Assembly: GCA_947167125.1 (NCBI GenBank) | Contig: CAMVGT010000023.1 | Span: 1-38,383 of the forward strand | Length of the DNA: 38,383 nt | Origin: an uncultured Erysipelotrichaceae bacterium | Lineage (GTDB): Bacteria > Bacillota_I > Bacilli_A > Erysipelotrichales > Erysipelotrichaceae | Direction of reading: 5' to 3' | In this document: piece after piece, positions 9,936 to 17,441 of the stretch | How positions within the stretch are numbered: position 1 is the first letter of the stretch | Layout of the letters: each line of letters opens with the position of its first letter | The notes under the pieces: model-generated | Told to the model about the DNA's origin: nothing | What the model saw: the letters and a program-made list of their open reading frames with translations, nothing else | Databases searched by the model: none | Made by a program: the position numbers and the translations under genes

Positions 9936-11022
9936 ACCGCAGGCACTCTATCTTCATGTCCCGTTCTGCGCTTCGGTATGTTCCTACTGCGATTTCGCCA
10001 GAACTGTCTATACCAAAGACAATACGGACGCATGGCTGAATGCAGCTGAAACGGAACTGCATCAGAAGGAAATCAATCCGGATCTCAAAACCATTTATCT
10101 TGGCGGAGGAACGCCGGTATGCTTAAGCGAAGAACAGCTGGAACGGCTGCTTACGCTGATTGATCCTTACCGCTCTTCTGTAAAGGAATATACATGCGAG
10201 ATTAATCCGGAAGTCATGACGGAAACAAAGGTCAGGCTTCTGAAAGACCATGGCGTAAACCGTGTTTCCATCGGCTTTCAGACTCATGATCCTGCTTTAT
10301 TGAAGAAGCTTGGCAGAAGACATACTGCGGAAGATGTTTTTGAAACTGTTAAGCTGTTCCGAAAATACGGCATTGACAATATTTCACTGGATCTGATGTA
10401 TTCACTTCCCGGGCAGACGATGGACTCGCTGCAGCAGTCAGTGGAAACAGCAGTCCGCATGGATGTAACGCATTTATCTCTTTATTCCCTGACGATTGAA
10501 GAAAATTCAGTATTCGGGAAAACAGGGGTTTCCAATCTTGATGAAGAGACGGAAGCGGACATGTATGAATGGATCTGTCAGACTCTGCCGCAATACGGTT
10601 ATGAGCAGTATGAAATTTCCAACTTCGCAAAAGACGGAAAGCAGTCCATGCATAACAGAGTCTATTGGGAATATGAAGATTTCTACGGCATTTCATGCGG
10701 AGCTTCCGGCAAGGAAGGAAATGTCCGCTATGATAAGCCGCGGCGTCTGAAAGACTATCTGAATGATCCGATGCAGAGAGAAGAAACAGTCTTAAGCAAA
10801 GAAGATGAACGCTTTGAAGCGGTCATGATGAATTTAAGACTGAAAGAAGGAATGAGCAGAAGCCGCTTTGAAAAGCGCTTCGGACTTTCCTTTGAAGAAG
10901 CGTTCAGAAATAAATATGAACCGCTTGCCGCAAAAGGATGGCTGGAAATCAGAGATGATCTGATCCGCTGCACGTCAGAGGGCTATGAAGTGCTCAACAG
11001 CGTGCTGAGCGAGCTGCTTTAG
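9919..11022 (+). CDS. hemW: Radical SAM protein HemW (HemN-like)
   Basis: The family binds haem and a [4Fe-4S] cluster and is thought to act as a haem chaperone; older annotation calls it oxygen-independent coproporphyrinogen oxidase. The 367-residue product lacks the long N-terminal part of true HemN. It has [16 protein letters not shown], giving the radical-SAM CxxxCxxC cysteines, a GGGTP SAM motif, and the C-terminal HemN_C region. Position directly after lepA is the common Firmicute arrangement. No haem-synthesis gene is in the window, so the chaperone assignment is by family. Confidence 0.92.
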   Translation: MIRRNKPQALYLHVPFCASVCSYCDFARTVYTKDNTDAWLNAAETELHQKEINPDLKTIYLGGGTPVCLSEEQLERLLTLIDPYRSSVKEYTCEINPEVMTETKVRLLKDHGVNRVSIGFQTHDPALLKKLGRRHTAEDVFETVKLFRKYGIDNISLDLMYSLPGQTMDSLQQSVETAVRMDVTHLSLYSLTIEENSVFGKTGVSNLDEETEADMYEWICQTLPQYGYEQYEISNFAKDGKQSMHNRVYWEYEDFYGISCGASGKEGNVRYDKPRRLKDYLNDPMQREETVLSKEDERFEAVMMNLRLKEGMSRSRFEKRFGLSFEEAFRNKYEPLAAKGWLEIRDDLIRCTSEGYEVLNSVLSELL

Positions 11023-11029
11023 CGGGCAA

Positions 11030-11057
11030 TTGAAAAAAATACAGGTTCTGCTAGAAT
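11030..11057 (+). promoter_or_regulatory. Promoter of the small membrane protein gene
   Basis: TTGAAA (11030-11035), a 16-base spacer and TAGAAT (11052-11057) lie just after the hemW stop. The CAGGAG ribosome site at 11066-11071 follows. Confidence 0.6.
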
Positions 11058-11078
11058 CTTGAATCAGGAGATTGAAAC

Positions 11079-11453
11079 ATGGCAAATAAACTCAAGAAAA
11101 GCAAAGTCAAACCCCGCTCCCAGAGAGCGATTGATATGGAAGAAAAAAAGAATGCCGCGATCGCCGCTCATGAAAAAGAGCTGAAGAAGGCGAAGAAGGA
11201 AAAGAATGATCTGATGACCACTCTGTTCTGCTGGTATTCACCGGTTTCTTCCGTTTTCTCCATATTCCTTGGATTCTGGGGAATCTTCTCCATCATGGCC
11301 ATTGCCTTCGGCGCTGCCGGCCTGCATCTGATGAAAAAGCAGGAACCGCAGAGGCAGATCGATAAATGGGCCGCGATCATCGGTATCATCGTCGGTGCTG
11401 TATGGCTCGTTGTTCAGATTTATATGGCTGTCGTGCGCTACAACGCCGCATAA
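11079..11453 (+). CDS. Small two-TM membrane protein, DUF4190-like
   Basis: I do not recognise a specific function. The 124-residue product begins with a strongly basic, helical cytoplasmic segment (residues 1-45, rich in Lys and Ala). Two hydrophobic segments follow, about 52-84 (SPVSSVFSIFLGFWGIFSIM...) and 98-118. The SPVS start of the first segment and the Gly/Ala-rich spacing resemble the DUF4190 family of small membrane proteins. It has its own promoter and a CAGGAG ribosome site, and sits as a single gene between hemW and rpsO. It is very probably a real gene. Confidence 0.75.
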   Translation: MANKLKKSKVKPRSQRAIDMEEKKNAAIAAHEKELKKAKKEKNDLMTTLFCWYSPVSSVFSIFLGFWGIFSIMAIAFGAAGLHLMKKQEPQRQIDKWAAIIGIIVGAVWLVVQIYMAVVRYNAA

Positions 11454-11458
11454 TCATC

Positions 11459-11487
11459 TTGTAAGACAGAATAAAAGATGATAAACT
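11459..11487 (+). promoter_or_regulatory. rpsO promoter
   Basis: TTGTAA (11459-11464), a 17-base spacer and TAAACT (11482-11487), preceded by TGa, give a plausible extended -10 promoter with a leader of about 75 bases before rpsO. Confidence 0.6.
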
Positions 11488-11494
11488 ATTAAAG

Positions 11495-11569
11495 CTTTCG
11501 GGCTGGGGTTCCGCCTCCTCAAACGGTTTCTCGGTCCGGAACGTAAAAGAGAAAGATGAGGAAAAAGAA
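11495..11569 (+). promoter_or_regulatory. Candidate S15-binding rpsO leader
   Basis: In the rpsO leader, GTTCCG (11508-11513) can pair with CGGAAC (11537-11542). The loop then exposes CCTCA (11517-11521), which can pair with TGAGG of the ribosome site (11557-11561), an H-type pseudoknot layout. Leaders that bind S15 are known for rpsO in several bacteria; the match here is my pairing by eye. Confidence 0.45.
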
Positions 11570-11836
11570 GTGTTAACAAAAGAAAAGATTGCTGAAATCA
11601 CCAAGACTTACGGCCGCAAGGCAAACGACACAGGTTCTGTCGAAGTACAGGTTGCTCTGTTAACAGAACAGATCAACGTTCTCACAGAACATATGAAGGC
11701 CAACAAGAAGGACTATTCCTCCAACCGCGGTCTGCTGAAGATGGTCGGACGCAGAAGAAAGATGCTTGAATATCTCAAGAAAGAAGATATCAACCGCTAC
11801 CGCGACCTGATCACAAAGCTCGGTCTCAGAAAGTAA
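11570..11836 (+). CDS. rpsO: 30S ribosomal protein S15
   Basis: S15 is a primary 16S rRNA-binding protein needed for assembly of the central domain. The 88-residue product matches the family throughout ([53 protein letters not shown]). Translation starts at a GTG at 11570, 8 bases after GAGG; there is no nearby in-frame ATG. A rare start codon together with a structured leader fits translational autoregulation. pnp, often directly downstream of rpsO, is here about 5.6 kb away, separated by an ABC exporter. Confidence 0.97.
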   Translation: MLTKEKIAEITKTYGRKANDTGSVEVQVALLTEQINVLTEHMKANKKDYSSNRGLLKMVGRRRKMLEYLKKEDINRYRDLITKLGLRK

Positions 11837-11854
11837 TATTCAGACATTTCATAG

Positions 11855-11883
11855 AAGGGGTCATGACGATCCCTTTTATTTTT
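11855..11883 (+). terminator. rpsO terminator
   Basis: AAGGGGTC (11855-11862) pairs with GATCCCTT (11868-11875) through one G-U pair, with a 5-base loop. A T-rich tract follows (11874-11883). Confidence 0.8.
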
Positions 11884-11894
11884 GTAAGAAAACG

Positions 11895-11910
11895 CAGACA
11901 GTATTGTCTG
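11895..11910. promoter_or_regulatory. Perfect inverted repeat upstream of the ABC exporter
   Basis: CAGACA (11895-11900) and TGTCTG (11905-11910) flank GTAT. The site lies about 63 bases upstream of the exporter -10, so it could be an operator or activator site. No cognate regulator is adjacent. Confidence 0.4.
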
Positions 11911-11972
11911 TCTGTATACGGTCTTAAAAATCTCATTGGCGCGATGATGTTTTTTCATGAAGAAAAATGATT

Positions 11973-11978
11973 TATAAT
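11973..11978 (+). promoter_or_regulatory. -10 of the ABC exporter promoter
   Basis: A perfect TATAAT stands 26 bases before the exporter ATG, after a T-rich stretch (11950-11955) that could act as a weak -35. GGAGAG at 11995-12000 is the ribosome site. Confidence 0.55.
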
Positions 11979-12003
11979 TCTTACCGTCAAAAAAGGAGAG
12001 CCC

Positions 12004-12705
12004 ATGAGCTTTATCGAATTTTCCAAAGTCACCAAAGTCTATCACCAGGGAGAAGTGGACATCCATGCACTGAGCGATATTACTTTTTCAACCGAAAAGG
12101 GTGAGATTGTGATCATTGCCGGTGCCTCCGGCGCAGGCAAGAGCACGGTACTGAATATCCTTGGCGGAATGGATACCGCAAGCAGCGGCATTGTATCGGT
12201 TGACGGTGTGCGGATTGATCAGATGGATGAGAAAGCACTGACCGATTACCGCCGTTTTGATATCGGCTTTGTTTTTCAGTTCTACAACCTTGTGCAGAAT
12301 CTGACCGCTCTGGAAAATGTCGAACTGGCAATTGAGATATGCAATGACCCGCTTGATCCGGCAAAGACCCTGGAACAGGTCGGACTCAAAGAGCGCATGA
12401 ACAACTTTCCTTCCCAGCTTTCCGGCGGCGAACAGCAGCGTGTCGCGATTGCCCGCGCACTGGCCAAAAATCCCAAGCTTCTTTTATGCGATGAACCGAC
12501 CGGCGCGCTTGACTATGTGACCGGCAAGCAGATCCTGAAAATCCTGCAGGACACAAGCCGTGCCCATGGCATGACGGTCGTCATCATCACCCATAACCTT
12601 GCCATCTGTCCGATGGGAGACCGTGTCATCCGCATCAAGAGCGGAAAGGTGATTGAAAATACCGTCAATCCCCATCCGCAGAATATCGAAACAATTGAAT
12701 GGTAA
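12004..12705 (+). CDS. ABC transporter ATP-binding protein, MacB/LolD family
   Basis: Nucleotide-binding subunit that powers the permease encoded next to it. The 233-residue product has Walker [10 protein letters not shown], the Q-loop in [13 protein letters not shown], the signature [15 protein letters not shown], Walker [13 protein letters not shown], and the switch histidine in VIITHN. The [14 protein letters not shown] segment is typical of the MacB/LolD/FtsE subfamily, whose members act by mechanotransmission and not by classic substrate translocation. The permease begins 4 bases after the stop. The substrate is unknown; in Firmicutes such pairs are often linked to antimicrobial peptides or envelope stress. 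Confidence 0.93.
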   Translation: MSFIEFSKVTKVYHQGEVDIHALSDITFSTEKGEIVIIAGASGAGKSTVLNILGGMDTASSGIVSVDGVRIDQMDEKALTDYRRFDIGFVFQFYNLVQNLTALENVELAIEICNDPLDPAKTLEQVGLKERMNNFPSQLSGGEQQRVAIARALAKNPKLLLCDEPTGALDYVTGKQILKILQDTSRAHGMTVVIITHNLAICPMGDRVIRIKSGKVIENTVNPHPQNIETIEW

Positions 12706-12709
12706 TTAA

Positions 12710-15700
12710 ATGAATAAGACCCTGTTCAAAAGCCTCATCCGACTGATCCGCACAAGTCTGTCACGCTATCTCGCCGTTTTCGCGATCGTGACGATCGGTG
12801 TGGCTTTTTTCACGGGCGTTTCCGGCACATCCGATATCATGTCCGCTTCGGTTGATATCTATGATGATGAAACAAATCTGAAGGATCTGACCGTCTATTC
12901 CAATTACGGTTTTGAAGAGGAGGATCTTGAAGCGATCCGCACGGTGGAAGGCGTAAAGGAAGTGCAGGGGGATCAGTTCACAGACGCGATCGGCATCTGC
13001 GGAAAGGATTCCTGGATCACAAGAATCCACAGCTTCAATGATGAACGTTCCGTATCGCAGTTCGTTCTGGTCAGCGGCAGAATGCCTCAAAACGAACATG
13101 AAGCACTGGCGGAAAACGGCAGTGAGCTGGAACCCGGATTCGCGCTTGGCAGCAGGGTCGATCTGGTGATGCCGGAAGGCGGAAAAAACGAAAATCTCAA
13201 AAGCGACTGGTTCATCATCACAGGTACGGTGGATACACCGCTGTATCTGAATGAAATCAAGGAAAACAGCACATTGAGCAATCAGTATATCCGCTCCTAT
13301 CTCTATGTGCGGGATGATGTTTTTACCAACGATTTCTATACCGAAGTCAATGTATTGACTGAAAACGGGGAAGCGATGAACAGCTTTTCCGATGCATATG
13401 AGACCTATTCCAAAGAAGTCCGCGACGCAATCCGCACACTCGGCGAAACACAGGCCGATGAAAGAAGAAAGCGGATTGTCAGAGACGCCGAAGCCGAATA
13501 TGAAGACGGCATGCAGGAATATCTGAAGGCAAAGAAGGAATATGAAGACGAAATACGCAATGCGGAAAAAGAGATTGCGGACGGACAGAAGGAAATAGAG
13601 GAAGGCGAAGCTGCGCTGGCTGACGGAATTGCCCAGCTGAATGAAGGACAGAGACAGCTCAATGAACAGCTCGCCGAAGGACTGCGCCAGCTGGAAGAAG
13701 GAAGAAAGACTCTCGCTGATCAGTCACTGACCTTTGAAGAAAAGAAAAATGAATTTGAAAAGCAGAAACAGGAACTGCGCAGTACACAGGCACAGCTGAA
13801 AGAAGGCATTGCGTCCCTGCAGGCCGCAAAAGACGGATTGAAGCAGATTGATGAAGGCCTTGCGCAGATTGCAGAAGCAGAAAAGCAGCTGAACGATCCG
13901 AAAGTTTCTCTGTTGATGAATATTCTTTCGCAGCTGGATCCGGAAATGCCGCTCGAAGATCTGAAACAGCCGCTGGAAGATCTTGATGAAATCCGGACTT
14001 TGATTCTGGAGAACTTCCCGGAGCTTGCCGAAATCACACCGAAGGATATTCTTGATCAGGCAGAAACGATACGGCAGGACTGCGAAAATGACCGCACAGT
14101 TCTGGAACAGGAAGAAACACTGCAGGCAATCGAACAGCTGCGAGCCTTGGATCCTTCCCTGGCAGTTGATGAACTCTCAGAAGAGTATAAAGCATTGATC
14201 GAAATCATCGAAAGATGGAATCCGGAAGCGGAAATCAATGATGTCTCTTCTTTGTTAAGCGGATATGACAATGCACTGGAGCGCATTTCCTTTGTGCAGG
14301 ATGTCATGGCATCCGATCTTTATACTGCCCTGGAAGAAGAAATCGGAAAACTGGATCCGGATGAGCCGATTTCATCCGTGATGGAATTTGATCCAGCCCA
14401 GATTGATGAAATGGTTTCCATGCTGGAAGAAGCAGGCTCAGAAAAAATTGAAACGATCGGCGATCTGATCGCGGCATATGAAAAGATAGTTTCCGATCTT
14501 GCGGCGCAGAAGGAAGAACTGGTTACCCTTCGTGCTGATATTGTTTCAAAGCTTGCTGAACAGGGAATCAAAGAAGAAGAGATTGATGCTTCAATAGCGG
14601 AAATGCAGGATCTGATTGATCAGATTGAAAGTGGGATTGCGGAAGGCGAAACATTGATCGCCGACGCGGAAAAGCAGCTTGCGGACAGCTATGCGCAATT
14701 GAATGCGTCGCAGAATCTTCTGGATGTGATGGGTGAAGAAGGTAGAAAGCAGCTTGCAGAAGCGCAGGCAGAAATCAATGCCAATACCGCAAAGCTGAAT
14801 GATGCCAAAGCGCAGATTGCCCGTGCTTTAAAAGATCTTGCGGAAGGAAAAGAAGAAGGACAGAAACAGCTTGCGGACGCAAAGAAGCAGCTCGATGAGG
14901 CAAGAGAACAGATCGATTCCCTGGAAAAAGGAAGCTGGACGGTTCTCGACAGAACATCCCATTATGCTTCGGCAACCTATCATGCGACGATTGATCAGAT
15001 GAAGGCAATCGGCGATATCTTCCCGCTGTTTTTCATCTGTGTCGCAGCGCTTGTATGTCTGACGACAATGACGAGAATGGTTTCGGAAAGACGCGGGGAA
15101 ACCGGCGCGATGCGGGCGCTTGGCTACAGCCGCTTTCAGTGCGCATTGAGATATCTGATCTATGCCTTCTCAGCAACGCTGCTTGGATGCGTCATCGGCA
15201 CACTGATCGGCCTGCAGACATTCCCGCGGATTATTTACAACACATGGCGGATGATGTACATCCTGCCGGATATTGTGATCACTGTCCCGTGGAAACTGGT
15301 CCTGATGACTGCCGCAATGTTTTTGGGATCCATGACCCTGACCACATGGCTTGTGCTGCGCAATGACATGAAGGAAGTCCCGTCACAGCTGCTAAGGCCA
15401 AAGGCAGTTGCGGCAGGCAGAAAGACATTGATTGAAAGGATTCCGTTTATCTGGAAGCGTCTTTCCTTTACATGGAAAGTGACGATGCGCAATATCTTCC
15501 GCTATAAGCGCAGATTCATCATGACGATTCTGGGCGTGGCAGGATGCTGCGCATTGATGGTGACGGGTTTCGGCATCCGCGATTCGATCAACGGCATGGT
15601 GGACCTGCAGTTCTATGAAATCCTGCAGTTTGACGGCGCCGCTTCGGTTTCAAAAGACGCGGATGAAGGGCAGCTGGAAGAACTCGAAAGAAAACTGGAA

Positions 15701-16609
15701 AAGCGGGATGATGTCAGAAACATCATGCTGGCATATAACTACAGCGCCAAAGCAAATGATGTCAGCGGGGAAGGGCTTGATGAAACCGTCAGTGCCCAGA
15801 TCTTCCTGAAACCGGAAGATATCAAAGAAGCTTATCTGCTCAGAGACCGCAAAACACACAATCCGATTGAATTGAACAATGAGGGTGCTGTGATCAGCGA
15901 AAAGCTTTCCGAAAATCTGAATCTGAAAGCCGGGGACATTCTGAAAATGGAAGATGAAGACGGTGTGATGCGGGAAGTGAAGATCGCGGCTATATGTGAA
16001 ATGTATATCCAGCATTATGTCTTTATGACAGCGGATTATTATGAAAGCCTCTCCGGGAAGCCGGCCGAGCGCAGGGCTCTGTTTATCACCGGAATGAATT
16101 CCGATGATACCCATCTGCTGCAGGATGATCTTTTAAATGAACCGCTGATCAGCGGGATCAGCTTCTATGATGAAACGCTCCAGAATTTTTCAACGATGGT
16201 AAAGAGTCTTGATTTAATTGTCTGGACACTCATCATTTCCTCAATGGCTCTGGCATTTGTGGTACTGGGCAATCTGATCCGGATCAATGTGGCCGAGCGC
16301 CAGCGGGAAATCGCTACACTAAAGGTGCTCGGATTCCGCCGCAAGGAAGTGCAGTCCTATATTTTTAAGGAAAACAACATCCTGACCATTGCCGGTGCAA
16401 TTGCAGGTCTGCCGCTTGGCAATGTACTGGAACAGTACATCATGGGATGCATTGAAATGGATTATGTCATGTTCGGCCGCAGGGTGATGCCGATGAGCTT
16501 TGTGATTTCCGCATGCATGACAGTCGCCTTCGGCATGATTGTCAACATTGCGATGGTGAAAACCCTGGATTCCATTAAGATGGTGGAAAGTCTGAAGAGT
16601 GTTGAATGA
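12710..16609 (+). CDS. FtsX/MacB-type ABC permease with long extracellular coiled coil
   Basis: A 1299-residue membrane subunit partnered with the preceding ATPase. One TM segment at about 18-40 is followed by a MacB-like periplasmic/extracellular fold (about 45-235). A very long Glu/Gln/Ala/Leu-rich region (about 250-750) then shows heptad-like coiled coil on both sides of a central helical part. Three TM segments follow (about 767-787, 811-838, 864-884), then one at 935-957, a second extracellular domain (about 965-1160), and three C-terminal TMs (1167-1190, 1222-1245, 1260-1283). Two FtsX-like cores are thus present in one chain. The GIY-YIG gene overlaps its stop (ATGA). Substrate unknown. 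Confidence 0.9.
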   Translation: MNKTLFKSLIRLIRTSLSRYLAVFAIVTIGVAFFTGVSGTSDIMSASVDIYDDETNLKDLTVYSNYGFEEEDLEAIRTVEGVKEVQGDQFTDAIGICGKDSWITRIHSFNDERSVSQFVLVSGRMPQNEHEALAENGSELEPGFALGSRVDLVMPEGGKNENLKSDWFIITGTVDTPLYLNEIKENSTLSNQYIRSYLYVRDDVFTNDFYTEVNVLTENGEAMNSFSDAYETYSKEVRDAIRTLGETQADERRKRIVRDAEAEYEDGMQEYLKAKKEYEDEIRNAEKEIADGQKEIEEGEAALADGIAQLNEGQRQLNEQLAEGLRQLEEGRKTLADQSLTFEEKKNEFEKQKQELRSTQAQLKEGIASLQAAKDGLKQIDEGLAQIAEAEKQLNDPKVSLLMNILSQLDPEMPLEDLKQPLEDLDEIRTLILENFPELAEITPKDILDQAETIRQDCENDRTVLEQEETLQAIEQLRALDPSLAVDELSEEYKALIEIIERWNPEAEINDVSSLLSGYDNALERISFVQDVMASDLYTALEEEIGKLDPDEPISSVMEFDPAQIDEMVSMLEEAGSEKIETIGDLIAAYEKIVSDLAAQKEELVTLRADIVSKLAEQGIKEEEIDASIAEMQDLIDQIESGIAEGETLIADAEKQLADSYAQLNASQNLLDVMGEEGRKQLAEAQAEINANTAKLNDAKAQIARALKDLAEGKEEGQKQLADAKKQLDEAREQIDSLEKGSWTVLDRTSHYASATYHATIDQMKAIGDIFPLFFICVAALVCLTTMTRMVSERRGETGAMRALGYSRFQCALRYLIYAFSATLLGCVIGTLIGLQTFPRIIYNTWRMMYILPDIVITVPWKLVLMTAAMFLGSMTLTTWLVLRNDMKEVPSQLLRPKAVAAGRKTLIERIPFIWKRLSFTWKVTMRNIFRYKRRFIMTILGVAGCCALMVTGFGIRDSINGMVDLQFYEILQFDGAASVSKDADEGQLEELERKLEKRDDVRNIMLAYNYSAKANDVSGEGLDETVSAQIFLKPEDIKEAYLLRDRKTHNPIELNNEGAVISEKLSENLNLKAGDILKMEDEDGVMREVKIAAICEMYIQHYVFMTADYYESLSGKPAERRALFITGMNSDDTHLLQDDLLNEPLISGISFYDETLQNFSTMVKSLDLIVWTLIISSMALAFVVLGNLIRINVAERQREIATLKVLGFRRKEVQSYIFKENNILTIAGAIAGLPLGNVLEQYIMGCIEMDYVMFGRRVMPMSFVISACMTVAFGMIVNIAMVKTLDSIKMVESLKSVE

Positions 16610-17271
16610 ATTACGTCTATATTCTTGAATGCATTGACGGCTCCTTTTATACCGGATGGACCAATGATATCGTGAAGCGGTTTGCGGCCCATCAGGAAGG
16701 AAAAGGGGCGAAATATACAAAATCCCACTATCCGATGCGGATTGTGTATCTGGAAACCTTTGATACGCCGGCGGAAGCGATGAAGCGGGAATACGCAATC
16801 AAAAAAATGAAGCGGCGCGATAAGGAAATGCTTGTGCTGCATGGATTGAAAAAAGGAAATGAAAAAGCGATAATGAAAGCGGAGGAAAACATCATGAACA
16901 AACTCAAAGTTGTACGCTGCGAAGCCTGCGGCAAAATGGCCGTCATTCTCAAGGATTCCGCCTGCCCGACAAAATGCTGCGGAGAAGCAATGACTGTACT
17001 GGAAGCCAACACAACCGACGCTGCTCAGGAAAAGCACGTTCCTGCTGTCACAAGAGAAGGCAACAGAATCACTGTTACAGTCGGCTCCGTCGAACATCCG
17101 ATGCTCGAAGCTCATTACATCGAATGGATCGCTCTGGAAACCGCAAAGGGATTCCGTATCGCTTATCTTGAACCGGGTGACAAGCCCTGCGCAGACTTCT
17201 ATGCAGAAGAACCCGTCATTGCGGTATATGCTTACTGCAACCTGCACGGACTCTGGAAGACAGAAGCTTAA
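16606..17271 (+). CDS. GIY-YIG domain protein read through in frame into desulfoferrodoxin
   Basis: One open frame of 221 residues joins two normally separate proteins. Residues 1-80 are a complete URI/YhbQ-type GIY-YIG nuclease domain (NYVYILECIDGSFYTGWT, with the conserved Arg in KRFAAHQ and Glu in KREYAIKKMKRRDKE). Residues 97-221 are a complete class I desulfoferrodoxin. No stop lies between them; a short Lys-rich linker (GLKKGNEKAIMKAEEN) joins them. The start overlaps the permease stop. A strong internal ribosome site means the second half can also be made alone, so two products are possible: a fusion and free desulfoferrodoxin. The nuclease half uses more G/C-ending and rarer codons than the desulfoferrodoxin half (my reading by eye). 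Confidence 0.85.
   Translation: MNYVYILECIDGSFYTGWTNDIVKRFAAHQEGKGAKYTKSHYPMRIVYLETFDTPAEAMKREYAIKKMKRRDKEMLVLHGLKKGNEKAIMKAEENIMNKLKVVRCEACGKMAVILKDSACPTKCCGEAMTVLEANTTDAAQEKHVPAVTREGNRITVTVGSVEHPMLEAHYIEWIALETAKGFRIAYLEPGDKPCADFYAEEPVIAVYAYCNLHGLWKTEA
16881..16896 (+). promoter_or_regulatory. Internal ribosome site and start codon for desulfoferrodoxin
   Basis: GGAGG (16881-16885) stands 8 bases before an in-frame ATG (16894-16896). The protein from this ATG begins exactly where desulfoferrodoxins normally begin, so this is very probably the main start for that enzyme. Confidence 0.8.
16894..17271 (+). CDS. dfx: Desulfoferrodoxin (superoxide reductase, class I), internally initiated
   Basis: Superoxide reductase reduces superoxide to hydrogen peroxide without making oxygen, a typical defence of anaerobes. 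Counting from this ATG, the 125-residue product has the desulforedoxin FeS4 ligands Cys9, Cys12, Cys28 and Cys29. The catalytic mononuclear iron ligands are His48, His68, His74, Cys115 and His118, with the neighbouring Glu46-Lys47 pair, all at or within one residue of their standard positions. Both iron centres are therefore intact. It is nested in frame within the GIY-YIG open frame. The following terminator ends the transcript. Confidence 0.85.
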   Translation: MNKLKVVRCEACGKMAVILKDSACPTKCCGEAMTVLEANTTDAAQEKHVPAVTREGNRITVTVGSVEHPMLEAHYIEWIALETAKGFRIAYLEPGDKPCADFYAEEPVIAVYAYCNLHGLWKTEA

Positions 17272-17289
17272 GGCAACGCCATTTTAATG

Positions 17290-17321
17290 AAGATTCCGGC
17301 ATCATTCCGGAATCTTTTTTT
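17290..17321 (+). terminator. Terminator after desulfoferrodoxin
   Basis: AAGATTCCGG (17290-17299) pairs with CCGGAATCTT (17307-17316) around a 7-base loop, followed by a run of T to 17321. It is a strong intrinsic terminator for the exporter/GIY-YIG/dfx unit. Confidence 0.92.
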
Positions 17322-17357
17322 GCGCTGAATACATCTGAATCCTTAAGTTTCTTTTTG

Positions 17358-17386
17358 TTTTCATCAGATATTGTTTGTGCTATCAT
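17358..17386 (+). promoter_or_regulatory. pnp promoter
   Basis: TTTTCA (17358-17363), a 17-base spacer and TATCAT (17381-17386), preceded by TGc, give an extended -10 promoter. The leader to the pnp ATG is about 50 bases. Confidence 0.65.
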
Positions 17387-17441
17387 AGGACTGTTGAAAT
17401 TTTAAGAGAAGACGAAAAAGAACTGAGGAAAAAGACGAAAG

